36,464 nt of DNA, from IMG/VR virus record IMGVR_UViG_3300028920_000164, positions 1 to 36,464 of that record; one strand, given 5' to 3'. How positions within the stretch are numbered: position 1 is the stretch's first letter; the number at the start of each line of letters is the position of its first letter. Positions 7,582-15,101 of this stretch are shown in pieces. The stretch comes from a virus. The notes below the pieces were generated by a model. That model was not told where the DNA came from. It did no database searches and was given only the letters and a program-made list of their open reading frames with translations. The translations under genes and the position numbers were made by a program.

Positions 7582-7746
7582 TCAGCCCGCAGTGCGGGCA
7601 GTGGCGCCGGGGATCCACAAACCCGCCCCGCGGCAGGCCGGGCACACCTCGCGCCTCCAGATGCGCCACCAGGCCGCCTCGGGGGCTCGCATGTGGCCCC
7701 TTCCGCGGCAGCGCTTGCAGCGCCAGTAGAATCGCTCACTTTTCAT
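7582..7746 (-). CDS. 54-aa DnaJ-type zinc-finger protein
   Basis: The ATG at 7744-7746 overlaps the upstream stop (ATGA). The protein holds two CxxCxGxG elements, 'CKRCRGRG' and 'CPACRGAG', separated by 25-26 residues, so it should fold as one zinc site like half of the DnaJ cysteine-rich domain. Overlapping longer frames here are Gly/Arg/Pro-rich shadows. Its position among head-tail joining genes suggests an assembly accessory or a small regulator; the partner is unknown. Confidence 0.7.
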   Translation of the reverse strand: MKSERFYWRCKRCRGRGHMRAPEAAWWRIWRREVCPACRGAGLWIPGATARTAG

Positions 7747-8201
7747 CGGATGCTCACCCCCACGAAGCGCTTGAAGATCTTGACCAGCACCGGCGCGATC
7801 TGCTCCTCGCTCGGCAGGATCGCGCGCCGGGGCATTTTTTGGGTGCCCGTCTGGTGGTAGCGCGCGTAATCCACCCCGCTCTGAATGCTGGCCCGCGTCG
7901 CCGTCCAGGTGCGCTTCCATCGGCTGCGCATCTGTCCACTGTCCTGGAGGATGCGCTGGCCCGCGTCCGTGTTGGCCCCGCGCCGCCGCGCCCGCCGCGT
8001 GGCCGGCGCCAGCGGCGCCCACCCGCCGTCCTGGGCCAGGCCGCCCTCTTGTTTAAAATTCTGCTGGACCCAGCGGTCTACGGCCGCCACCGCACGGGCG
8101 TTTGTGGCCCGCCGGTTGGCCAGGCGCTGGCGGCGGGCGGCCATTGCGCGCTGCAGCGCCGGCAGCCCCAGCAGGGTCATATGGATGGGCCCGGTCGCCA
8201 T
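7743..8201 (-). CDS. Phage virion morphogenesis protein (Mu gpG-like, Phage_tail_S)
   Basis: 152 aa, ATG at 8199-8201 overlapping the upstream stop (TGATG). The Arg-rich N-terminal half is followed by 'ASIQSGVDYARYHQTGTQ' and 'MPRRAILPSEE', the signature of the virion morphogenesis family acting in tail completion or head-tail joining. The C-terminal 'APVLVKIFKRFVGVSIR' helix is also typical. Length is normal for the family. Confidence 0.8.
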   Translation of the reverse strand: MATGPIHMTLLGLPALQRAMAARRQRLANRRATNARAVAAVDRWVQQNFKQEGGLAQDGGWAPLAPATRRARRRGANTDAGQRILQDSGQMRSRWKRTWTATRASIQSGVDYARYHQTGTQKMPRRAILPSEEQIAPVLVKIFKRFVGVSIR

Positions 8202-8650
8202 CAGTCGCGCTCGTCCGCCTCGTCGTCCAGCCGGTCCGGGTCGACGAACTCGTCCTCCGCGTCGCCCATCCCCCGCACCGGGTGGTAGTCCTGGGTCGTG
8301 CTCCAGATCTCATCGCCCGGCGCCTCGGGCACGATCACCGTGCCGCTGCCCGTCATCAGCTGCTCGTCGCCGTTCTTGATCGCCGCGATGCGCCCCTCGA
8401 TCGCGTCCTTGATCAGGGCCGCCCGTTTGGGGTCCTGGGTGCGCAGGCTGCGGTAGTAGGTCAGGTCGATCACCAGGTCCATCACCGTGGGGTGCGCGGC
8501 CGAAAAGGGCACGCTGAAATGGCTGGCCATGCGGCTGTTGAGTTCGTGCGCGGCGTAGTAGATCAGATCGCTGTTGACCGACGTTGCCATCCCCGGCCAG
8601 CCTTCCAGCTCGGGGTAGCGCCGGACCGCGTCTTCATAGGTGATATACAT
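8201..8650 (-). CDS. Mu gp36-like head-completion protein (DUF1320)
   Basis: 149 aa from the ATG at 8648-8650, which overlaps the glycosyltransferase stop as TAATG. 'MYITYEDAVRRYPELEGW', 'VNSDLIYYAAHELNSRMASH' and 'VIDLTYYRSLRTQDPKRAAL' match the DUF1320/gp36 family of helical head-tail connector proteins. The acidic C terminus ('EDEFVDPDRLDDEADERD') is unremarkable. In Mu this gene closely follows the major capsid gene; here the large transferase gene is interposed. Confidence 0.75.
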   Translation of the reverse strand: MYITYEDAVRRYPELEGWPGMATSVNSDLIYYAAHELNSRMASHFSVPFSAAHPTVMDLVIDLTYYRSLRTQDPKRAALIKDAIEGRIAAIKNGDEQLMTGSGTVIVPEAPGDEIWSTTQDYHPVRGMGDAEDEFVDPDRLDDEADERD

Positions 8651-11538
8651 TAGTAATATTTCTCCCCGTAGGGTTTGAGCTTCGCGCCCACCAGGTGCGC
8701 GGCCAGGCCCTCGGCGTCCTGTGGGTCCAGGAACACCGCGACCAGCGGCTTGCGCCCCAGCTGCGGGCCGCCGTTGCCGGCCGCCGTGGCCTCCAGATCG
8801 AGCGCGAACTGCAGCCGGCCGCCCAGCGCCGCAGCCACCGTCGAGTAGTAGGGCAGGCCCTCCACCACCAGGCGGGTCTCGCCCGCCGCCAGCAGGTCGC
8901 GCCAGATTTTGACGGCCTCCTGGGCCTGCGCGATGTCGGCCGCCCGGCCGCGCTCGGCGTCGTAGCACGATAGCTGGGCGATGTCGCGCAAGTACAAAAA
9001 CTGGCCCAGGCGCCGCTCCGGGAAGCGCCGCCGGTCCTCCTGCATCAAAGGCCAGTTGCGCTCGAAGCGCTGCCGGCGCACGGCCTCGGTGGCGTAGCCC
9101 GTGTGCATGATCCACACGTCCGGCAGGATCATCACCTTGCCCGGCCCCTGGTTCAGGGCCGTCTCGGGGTGCTCGTGCACGTGGCCGAAAAACGTGATGC
9201 CGCGACAGTTGCGAAACAGGCGCGCCGGAAAGTCGGTCTTGACCAGGCCGGCCGGCTCGGCCGAGTGGTGCTGCTGGGGCACCCCGTAGGCGTCGTAGCA
9301 GTTGGGCCGCAGCCATTTCGCGAGTTCGTCCGCGTTTTCCAGGGTCTCGTCGCAGTCCAGCCACAGAATCCAGTCCATGCGGGCTTTCTCGATCGTGGCG
9401 TTGCGGGCGCGGTCGAAACCGGTCGCCAGCGGGCTCGCGATCGGGAAGCATTGCGCCCCGAATTCGCGGGCCACCTCGGCCGTGGCGTCCGTGGTCTCAT
9501 AGTCAACCCCCACGATGATCTCGTCCGCGATATCGGCAACCTTCTCCAGGCATCGGCCGATGTTGTGCGCCTCGTCGCGCGCGATCAGGCACACGCTTAC
9601 GGTCTCCCGCGGGGCCTGCTGCCGGTGCTTGCGCGCGTAGTCGACCGCCCCGATCCGGGCCGCGCCATTCTCCGGGCGCCGGAAGGTGGTGATGAAGTGC
9701 CCCAGCCCGGCCGCGCGGGGCAGCGCCATTGTTTTGTAGTCCGGCAGCTGGCCGAACAGCTCGAAGAGATCCGCGCGCTCCATGTGGTGCACGTGCGCCC
9801 GCCAGCCCGGGTGTCGCGCGTAGCCGATGGCCTCCCACGGCCCGTAGGGTGTCGTGACCACCAGAGTGCCCCCGGGCTTGAGCCGCCGCAGCAGCCGGCT
9901 CACGGTGGCCGCCGGGTCGGCCACGTGTTCCAGCACCTCGCAGGCCAGCACGCAGTCGAACTCCTTCCCGATGCTCTCCAGCGCGGACTCATCGCCCACG
10001 TGGAAGCGCACCCGGTCGCCCAGCCCGGCGTCCTTGGCCCAGCGGCGGGCCGTGGCGATGTTGCGCTCGGAGATGTCCACGCCCACCAGCTCGACGCCGG
10101 GCAGGCGCGCCGCCAGGTTGATCGTGTAGTGCCCGTGGGCGCAGCCGTAGTCCAGGATGGTGGCCGCCTCCGGGATGGCTGCCTGCACGATCGCCGCGGT
10201 CTGCTCGAAGCGCGGCTCACCCGCGAGATCCTCGGGGCCGTAATCGGCCCCGCGCGCGGCCTCGTAGGCGTAATAAGCCGCATAGTGCCCGGTGTAGTCG
10301 CCCGACAAAAAAAAGTTATAGTTGCGCGCAAAACCCGGCAGCCGCGCCTCGACCGCCTCGGGGTCGTCTCCGGCGCTGTGCAGCAGCGCGCGGACGTCGC
10401 TCATCCGCTCGTAGTGGCGCGCCAGCCGCACGGGGTTGTCGCTCTTGGCCGCCAGCAGCGCCTCGAACTGGCCCTCCCACTCCTCCGCGATCGCGTCCCA
10501 GCCCTGCCTTTTCTCCAGCGCCCGGCGGTGCATTTTACGCCAAAGGTCGTCGTCGCCGCACACCTGCCGGATCTCATTGATAACGGCCTTGATGTCCACC
10601 GCCCCGTTCCGTAGCGGCACCAGCGCGGCCCCGCCGCCGGCGGCCGTCTCCGGGATGGCCGCGTGCGCGCAGCCGATCACGGGTGTGCCAGCGGCGAGGG
10701 ACTCCAGCACCAGGATGCAGCTCGTGTCCTCGAACACCGTCGGGTAGCAGTAGACCTGACAGCTGGCCAGCAGCTTGTAGAGTTCGCGCTTGCCGAGCGC
10801 CCCGTGGCGCGTCACGTTGGCCATCGCGTCGCATCGGCCCCACACCCAGCGGTAGAATTCCGCCATCGCCGGCACGGTGTTGTCGTAGCCCGCCACGTGC
10901 AGATGATAGTGGCTCCCCAGGCGCTCCATGATCCCGTCCGGCCCCACCAACTCGGTCAGGCCGCGCTCGGGCCGCGCCGCGAAGCAAATATGCTTGCGCC
11001 GTCGTGGCCGTCTACGGCCCATGAAGACCTGGTAGTCCACCCCGTTGGCCGTGGCGTGGATGTGGTTCTCCGGGATGCCGTAGACCGCGCCCACCTGGTG
11101 CTTGTGAAACTGCGAAACCGTGAACACCCGGTCGATATTGGCCAGCGCGCCGGCCACCGCGGCCGCGTGCCGGCCCAGGGCCAGGTCGTGCAGCCACCAG
11201 ATGTTGACTTTGGTGTTGTACTCGCTCCGGAAGGCCAGCGGGTGGCGCTGGCAGATCAAAACGTCGTGCGGCGCCTGCAACACGAGGGCGAAGCGCTCGC
11301 CCAGCGGGAAGCGTTCGCTGACCGGCCCGTGCCAGGCGTAGGTCACCCCATCCGTGCGCTTCCCGGTTTCGAGCCAGGCCGCACTCGTGAACACGGTCAC
11401 GTGGTGGCCGCGCGCGGCCAGCGCGCGGGCCATGTAGTAGGCGGCGGACTCGCTCCCACCCAGGCTTTTCCCGGAGCGGATCGTCTCCCCGTCGAACGGC
11501 ATCCCCCCGGCGTAAATGGCAATAAACATGATCGGCAC
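8650..11538 (-). CDS. Trifunctional glycosyltransferase GT4 - methyltransferase - glycosyltransferase GT2
   Basis: 962 aa. Residues 1 to about 385 are a GT4-type GT-B glycosyltransferase ('GGSESAAYYMARALAARGHH' near the start, 'CILVLESLAAGTPVIG' in the nucleotide-sugar region near 272). About 430-600 is a class I SAM methyltransferase ('ILDYGCAHGHY' motif I near 458, 'LACEVLEHV'). About 640-860 is a GT2 domain ('VSVCLIARDEAHNIG', with DxD-like 'WLDCDETLE' near 725). The last 100 residues are helical, then basic. Its stop overlaps the gp36-like start, so it is embedded in the head operon rather than a separately transcribed insert. Substrate is unknown: capsid or tail protein glycosylation or host surface glycan change are both possible. 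Confidence 0.85.
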   Translation of the reverse strand: MPIMFIAIYAGGMPFDGETIRSGKSLGGSESAAYYMARALAARGHHVTVFTSAAWLETGKRTDGVTYAWHGPVSERFPLGERFALVLQAPHDVLICQRHPLAFRSEYNTKVNIWWLHDLALGRHAAAVAGALANIDRVFTVSQFHKHQVGAVYGIPENHIHATANGVDYQVFMGRRRPRRRKHICFAARPERGLTELVGPDGIMERLGSHYHLHVAGYDNTVPAMAEFYRWVWGRCDAMANVTRHGALGKRELYKLLASCQVYCYPTVFEDTSCILVLESLAAGTPVIGCAHAAIPETAAGGGAALVPLRNGAVDIKAVINEIRQVCGDDDLWRKMHRRALEKRQGWDAIAEEWEGQFEALLAAKSDNPVRLARHYERMSDVRALLHSAGDDPEAVEARLPGFARNYNFFLSGDYTGHYAAYYAYEAARGADYGPEDLAGEPRFEQTAAIVQAAIPEAATILDYGCAHGHYTINLAARLPGVELVGVDISERNIATARRWAKDAGLGDRVRFHVGDESALESIGKEFDCVLACEVLEHVADPAATVSRLLRRLKPGGTLVVTTPYGPWEAIGYARHPGWRAHVHHMERADLFELFGQLPDYKTMALPRAAGLGHFITTFRRPENGAARIGAVDYARKHRQQAPRETVSVCLIARDEAHNIGRCLEKVADIADEIIVGVDYETTDATAEVAREFGAQCFPIASPLATGFDRARNATIEKARMDWILWLDCDETLENADELAKWLRPNCYDAYGVPQQHHSAEPAGLVKTDFPARLFRNCRGITFFGHVHEHPETALNQGPGKVMILPDVWIMHTGYATEAVRRQRFERNWPLMQEDRRRFPERRLGQFLYLRDIAQLSCYDAERGRAADIAQAQEAVKIWRDLLAAGETRLVVEGLPYYSTVAAALGGRLQFALDLEATAAGNGGPQLGRKPLVAVFLDPQDAEGLAAHLVGAKLKPYGEKYY

Positions 11539-11560
11539 CCCTTCCGTTGGTCTGGTCGTT

Positions 11561-11638
11561 TTACTTCTTGTCGTCGGCCTTCTTCTTGTCGTCGGCCGGC
11601 CCCTTGTCTTTTTTCTTGGGCTTGTCCTGGGTCAGCAT
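11561..11638 (-). CDS. 25-aa lysine/aspartate-rich peptide
   Basis: The ATG at 11636-11638 has AGGAGGG about 6 nt upstream and the stop is at 11561-11563, 22 nt before the transferase start. The product begins MLTQDKPKKKDKG and continues with a repeated DDKKKADDKK-type tail: nearly all Lys and Asp, no hydrophobic core. It lies where Mu carries gp35, whose relatives have Lys-rich stretches, so it may be a reduced gp35 remnant. It could also be a decoration or substrate peptide for the adjacent modifying enzyme. Both ideas are inference. Confidence 0.5.
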   Translation of the reverse strand: MLTQDKPKKKDKGPADDKKKADDKK

Positions 11639-11699
11639 CGTCACCCTCCTTTGCTTTTGGCTTTCAGCTTTGAGCTTGGCGCTCGTCAAACCGTGTAAG

Positions 11700-11730
11700 G
11701 GGCGGGGCGGCAGGGAGGCCCGCCCCGCCC
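11700..11730 (-). terminator. Strong GC hairpin after the capsid gene (attenuator or mRNA stabiliser)
   Basis: GGGCGGGGCGG (11700-11710) pairs perfectly with CCGCCCCGCCC (11720-11730) across 9 nt. No U-tract follows on the coding strand, so it is not a standard intrinsic terminator. A smaller ACCCC/GGGGT hairpin lies just before it, near 11740. Placed 36 nt after the major capsid stop, it could protect the abundant capsid mRNA 3' end or reduce downstream expression. Confidence 0.5.
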
Positions 11731-11766
11731 GGTGGCTTCACCCCGTGGGGGTTCGGCCGGGTGCCG

Positions 11767-12720
11767 CTACTGGCTGGAGCCCACCCCGGTGATCAGGAAC
11801 CCGAGGCTTGCGCCGGTGAGCTTTTCGTCCTGGTAGTAGCCCAGGTGGATTTCCTCACCCTTCTGGCGAGGAAGTTGGTGAACTTCCGCCTGCATCGCCA
11901 TCACCTTGGCCCAGCGCATGGCGTACATGAAGCTGGGCTTGTCGATCCGCGGCTGCATGGGCGCGTAGTAGGCCAGGCAGTTGTCGTTCCAGATCTGCGA
12001 GAGGCTCATGGTCAGCCCCTCGTCGGCGGTGTTGATGTAGCCCCCGCCCACCAGGAAGCGCTCCATCTCGAAGAGGGCCGCGGCCTGCTGGCGGCTCACC
12101 ATGCGCGCGCTCTGGCCCTTGTCGACGTCCCCGAACACCCGGCCGATAACGGTCGAGTGCTCGCGGAACAGCCGCCAGGCGTAGTTGCCCATCACGATCG
12201 AGTTGGGCCGGATCCCCGTCAGGTCGTGCACGTTGTTGATGCCCGTGTTCACGTCGGCCACCGGGTCGGCGCCCGCGCCGGCCCAGGAGCTGGCCGTGGC
12301 CGAGTAGCTGCCCACGTTGGATCCGCTGGTCACCTGGTTGGCCACGCGAAGCTCCGCGTTGAGCATCAGTTTGTCCTTGATGGCCTCGGCGCGCATGTTG
12401 CGCGCGGTGATCACCGTGCCCGCGTCCGCGTTTTCGATGTCTTCGTAGGGAATCACGTCGCGCAGGGCGTAGTTCTTGGCGAAAAAGGTCCCGCTCGAAA
12501 TGTCCTTGGTCAGCAGGTTGGGCAGGGCGCCCGGGCTGCGCAGGTCCTGCTGGGTGCGGAAGGCGTCCGCCGCCAGAAATTCCCAGTAGGTCCCGCTCTG
12601 TTTGGGTACGGACACGATGGGCGCGATCAGATCCGCGATCATGCCCTCGGGCCGGTAGGCGATGGCCACATTCGTCAGCGGCACATCGACGTGGATATCT
12701 CGTCCGGTTGCTTGAGGCAT
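11767..12720 (-). CDS. Major capsid protein
   Basis: 317 aa, ATG at 12718-12720 with GAGGAGGAG upstream. 'VDVPLTNVAIAYRPEGMIAD' and 'APIVSVPKQSGTYWEF' near the N terminus match a siphovirus major capsid family presumed to have the HK97 fold. The central 'VNTGINNVHDLTGIRPNSIV' and C-terminal 'KGEEIHLGYYQDEKLTGASL' segments agree. It is not recognisably the Mu gpT type, so the head is mosaic. It follows the protease/scaffold and decoration genes, the usual order, and is followed by a strong RNA hairpin. Confidence 0.8.
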   Translation of the reverse strand: MPQATGRDIHVDVPLTNVAIAYRPEGMIADLIAPIVSVPKQSGTYWEFLAADAFRTQQDLRSPGALPNLLTKDISSGTFFAKNYALRDVIPYEDIENADAGTVITARNMRAEAIKDKLMLNAELRVANQVTSGSNVGSYSATASSWAGAGADPVADVNTGINNVHDLTGIRPNSIVMGNYAWRLFREHSTVIGRVFGDVDKGQSARMVSRQQAAALFEMERFLVGGGYINTADEGLTMSLSQIWNDNCLAYYAPMQPRIDKPSFMYAMRWAKVMAMQAEVHQLPRQKGEEIHLGYYQDEKLTGASLGFLITGVGSSQ

Positions 12721-12779
12721 TTGGTCTCCTCCTCAGTTGGTGTTCAAATCGTCGTGCAAATCGTTGGGCCGCCGGTCCG

Positions 12780-13157
12780 CTACCAGGCGAATTCGGATCT
12801 GAAGGCGTAAGCGGGTTTGGCAAAGTCGAAAAAGCCGCGCCCGATCCCGCCGCTGGACACGGCCGAAGCGGCCCGGCCCAAGATGAAGTCGCCGCTGTCG
12901 GCCTCCGTGAAATAGCCGGAGGTGGTTACGGTGAGCGGCGCGTCCTTGGTCACGGCGCCGCCCGCCCGGAACTTGATCTCCCCGGCATAGGCCGCCGTGC
13001 CGCCCTCTCCGGCCTTGGGCTTGGTCAGCAGGATGCCCAGGGCCTCGGCCCCGTTGTTGGCGACCTTGCCGTCGTCCAGGGCGATGGCCTGGTATTGGTG
13101 GCCGTCGGTGTCAAGATCTTCGCCGGCCTCGAAAGTGGTGCTCATGAATTCGCGCAT
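12780..13157 (-). CDS. Capsid decoration / cement-like protein (DUF2190-like)
   Basis: 125 aa using the ATG at 13155-13157, preceded by AGGAGG at 6 nt; an upstream in-frame start at 13196 lacks such a site. The small beta-rich protein has 'FEAGEDLDTDGHQYQAIALD' and 'GILLTKPKAGEGGTAAYAGE' and ends 'RSEFAW'. A short Gly/Ala/Val-rich protein between protease/scaffold and major capsid is typically the head decoration protein. The family match is by style, so moderate confidence. Confidence 0.6.
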   Translation of the reverse strand: MREFMSTTFEAGEDLDTDGHQYQAIALDDGKVANNGAEALGILLTKPKAGEGGTAAYAGEIKFRAGGAVTKDAPLTVTTSGYFTEADSGDFILGRAASAVSSGGIGRGFFDFAKPAYAFRSEFAW

Positions 13158-13207
13158 GGGTTCCTCCTGTGCGTTGCGTTCGGAAAAGGGTTCCATCCGC
13201 CGCGGGG

Positions 13208-13693
13208 CTACCCGCGGCTGATGTCCTGCCGGTAGGCCTCGGCCAGCTCGGGGTCGGCCGCCAGCACCTCGCTCATGGCCGCCGCGTAGGTCGCCCCCTG
13301 GTGCTCGGCCACGTACTTGCGCGTGCGCTGGTCCACTTCCCGGCCCGGGTCGTCGAAGTTCTTCTGTCCGTGGGCGCTGCCGGCGTCGCCGTCGTCCAGC
13401 ACCTTGCCCTGCTTCTCGCAGAAGGCCTTGAAGGTGTCGAAGCCGATGGTGAAGCCCTCCGCCTCGCTGTAGACGTGCTGGTCCATCCGGCCCGTGATCA
13501 CCTCGCGCGCCGCCGGGGTCATCTTGCCGGCCTTCACCTGGTCCTCGCAGAAGGCCTTCAGGCCCGTCTCGGCCGCCTGCTTCCGCTCGGCCGCGCGCTC
13601 TTCGGCGTGTTGCGTGGCCCGGTTTTCGGCCGCCACCCGCGCCGCCTTTTCTTTTTCGAGCTCGCGCTGGAGCTCTTCCGCCGTCTTAGGCAT
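13208..13693 (-). CDS. Nested scaffold protein (gpZ-like), in-frame internal start
   Basis: An in-frame ATG at 13691-13693 within the protease gene has its own AAGGAG about 6 nt upstream, giving a 161-aa protein starting 'MPKTAEELQRELEKEKAA'. It consists only of the charged coiled-coil scaffold region. This repeats the Mu I/Z and lambda C/Nu3 arrangement, in which a separate scaffold is made from the protease gene's 3' part. Translation from this site is predicted from the ribosome site alone. Confidence 0.7.
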   Translation of the reverse strand: MPKTAEELQRELEKEKAARVAAENRATQHAEERAAERKQAAETGLKAFCEDQVKAGKMTPAAREVITGRMDQHVYSEAEGFTIGFDTFKAFCEKQGKVLDDGDAGSAHGQKNFDDPGREVDQRTRKYVAEHQGATYAAAMSEVLAADPELAEAYRQDISRG

Positions 13694-14413
13694 AGCGTCT
13701 CCTTCAATGTTGTGTTTTTTGGTTTTTATCGTTTCCGTCTCCATCGCGAACACGGCCATCTTCTCAAACGCCGGGTCCCCCGGGTGTTGGGAGAGATAGG
13801 CCTCCAGGTCCGCCAGGTTCGTGACGGCGGGGACGTCCGCCCCCAGTACGGCAACACCGGCCAGGACCCGTCTCAGGGTCTGCCCCGCGTGCTTGTAGTT
13901 CCAGTAGATCTCAGCCGAGACGCGCTTGAAGCGCCCCGACTTGATGGCCCGGTAGACGATGTCCGGTACCTGCGAGAAGCGCGCGATCAGTTTCTCGCCC
14001 GCGCGCCTCAGCCCCGTCACCCAGCCGAAGGAAATCTGCCCGGGCTTGCCGATCCCGCCCGTGTGGCCGGGCTTAACCGGCGGCTTGACCGTATCGCGCA
14101 GGGCCTCGAAATTGCGCACCATGTCGTCCAGGTCGGCCAGGCTGTAGCGGTCGCCGTTCCAGGTCCCCACCGCGAAAATCTCGGCCTCGAACTCGTGCAT
14201 CTGGCCGCCGGCCTTTTGCCACTTGCCGTCCGCGCCCTTCTCGAATCCGGCGTTCTTCACCGCGCCCCATCCGGCCGCGATGGCCGCCTCCTCGCTCTTC
14301 TCCTCGGCCAGGGCCGCGTTGGCCGCCTTCAGCCAGATCCCGGCCGCCGCTTCGGGCAGGGCCTTCTTCGCCGCTTCCGGCAGGGTCTCGTTGGTCCAGG
14401 GCATGGTCGTCAC
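13208..14413 (-). CDS. Prohead protease gpI-like with N-terminal ChaB-like domain
   Basis: 401 aa. Residues 1-68 resemble a ChaB domain ('LPEAAKKALPEAAAGIWLKA', 'AAIAAGWGAVKNAGFEKG', 'KWQKAGG'). About 70-215 is the Mu gpI-type protease region ('FAVGTWNGDRYSLADLDDMV', 'PVKPGHTGG', 'RFKRVSAEIYWNY'). From about 240 the protein is a charged coiled coil that can act as scaffold ('ELQRELEKEKAARVAAENRA'), ending 'MSEVLAADPELAEAYRQDIS'. The ChaB-like N terminus is an unusual addition. The gene lies between radical SAM and decoration genes. Confidence 0.8.
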   Translation of the reverse strand: MTTMPWTNETLPEAAKKALPEAAAGIWLKAANAALAEEKSEEAAIAAGWGAVKNAGFEKGADGKWQKAGGQMHEFEAEIFAVGTWNGDRYSLADLDDMVRNFEALRDTVKPPVKPGHTGGIGKPGQISFGWVTGLRRAGEKLIARFSQVPDIVYRAIKSGRFKRVSAEIYWNYKHAGQTLRRVLAGVAVLGADVPAVTNLADLEAYLSQHPGDPAFEKMAVFAMETETIKTKKHNIEGDAMPKTAEELQRELEKEKAARVAAENRATQHAEERAAERKQAAETGLKAFCEDQVKAGKMTPAAREVITGRMDQHVYSEAEGFTIGFDTFKAFCEKQGKVLDDGDAGSAHGQKNFDDPGREVDQRTRKYVAEHQGATYAAAMSEVLAADPELAEAYRQDISRG

Positions 14414-14420
14414 TCCTCGT

Positions 14421-15101
14421 TTACGGTATGTGGTGGCAGTCGCGGCACAGATCGAACGGCTTCAGATCCACCGCGGCCAGGTCGTCGTCCAGGGTGGCGC
14501 ACACCCCGCGCCCGAAAGCGTCGATGCAGCAGCGCGTCACGGCTCCGCTGCTCATCACCATCACCTGGCCGCGCCTGAGCCAGGGGCACTCCATGCCGGC
14601 CCCCTTGAAGTAGTCCGGCGCGAACCAATCCACCTGTCCGGCCCAGTTGTTGGGCGCCGTGATGGGGTCGATCGAGATCCGCCCCGCGATCCCCGCCGCC
14701 CGGAAGATCCGGAGGGTCCTGGCCGCCGCGCGGGCCTTGTGGGCCGTGATGTCGACCGAGTCGATCCCGGCGCCCTTGAGCGCCCGGGCCAGCTCGATCG
14801 TCATGCGGTTGCCGTTCGTGTTCAGGTGCAGCCGCTGGCGCGCGGGCAGGTGCTCCCGAGCGTAGGCCACGAAGTCCACGAGCGCCGGGTGCAGCGTCGG
14901 CTCGCCCACGCCGAACAGGTTGAGCTCGCGCTGGGTGCCGGCCTGGGCGAACTTCCGCACCCACCCGATGGCCTGCTCGAACACGGCGTGCTCCATCAGC
15001 CCGGTCTCCCGATGCTGCCCCTGGTCCGGCGCCGGGCAGTAGTCGCAGGCGTTGTCGCACAGCGAGCTGATTTCAATCGAGTTGATCGTCGCGATTTTCA
15101 C
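14421..15101 (-). CDS. Radical SAM protein with C-terminal SPASM-like cysteines
   Basis: 226 aa starting with GTG at 15099-15101, overlapping the portal stop (GTGA). The radical SAM cluster motif is C15-x3-C19-x2-C22 ('SLCDNACDYC'). 'NLFGVGEPTLHP' follows as the usual glycine-rich/GEP motif. The C terminus has C172, C191, C192, C201, C219 and C222 in a SPASM/twitch-like pattern that could bind a second cluster. SPASM enzymes usually modify peptides or proteins. Translational coupling to the portal gene makes a virion protein or small phage peptide a plausible substrate, but this is inference. It is shorter than most SPASM proteins. Confidence 0.85.
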   Translation of the reverse strand: MKIATINSIEISSLCDNACDYCPAPDQGQHRETGLMEHAVFEQAIGWVRKFAQAGTQRELNLFGVGEPTLHPALVDFVAYAREHLPARQRLHLNTNGNRMTIELARALKGAGIDSVDITAHKARAAARTLRIFRAAGIAGRISIDPITAPNNWAGQVDWFAPDYFKGAGMECPWLRRGQVMVMSSGAVTRCCIDAFGRGVCATLDDDLAAVDLKPFDLCRDCHHIP

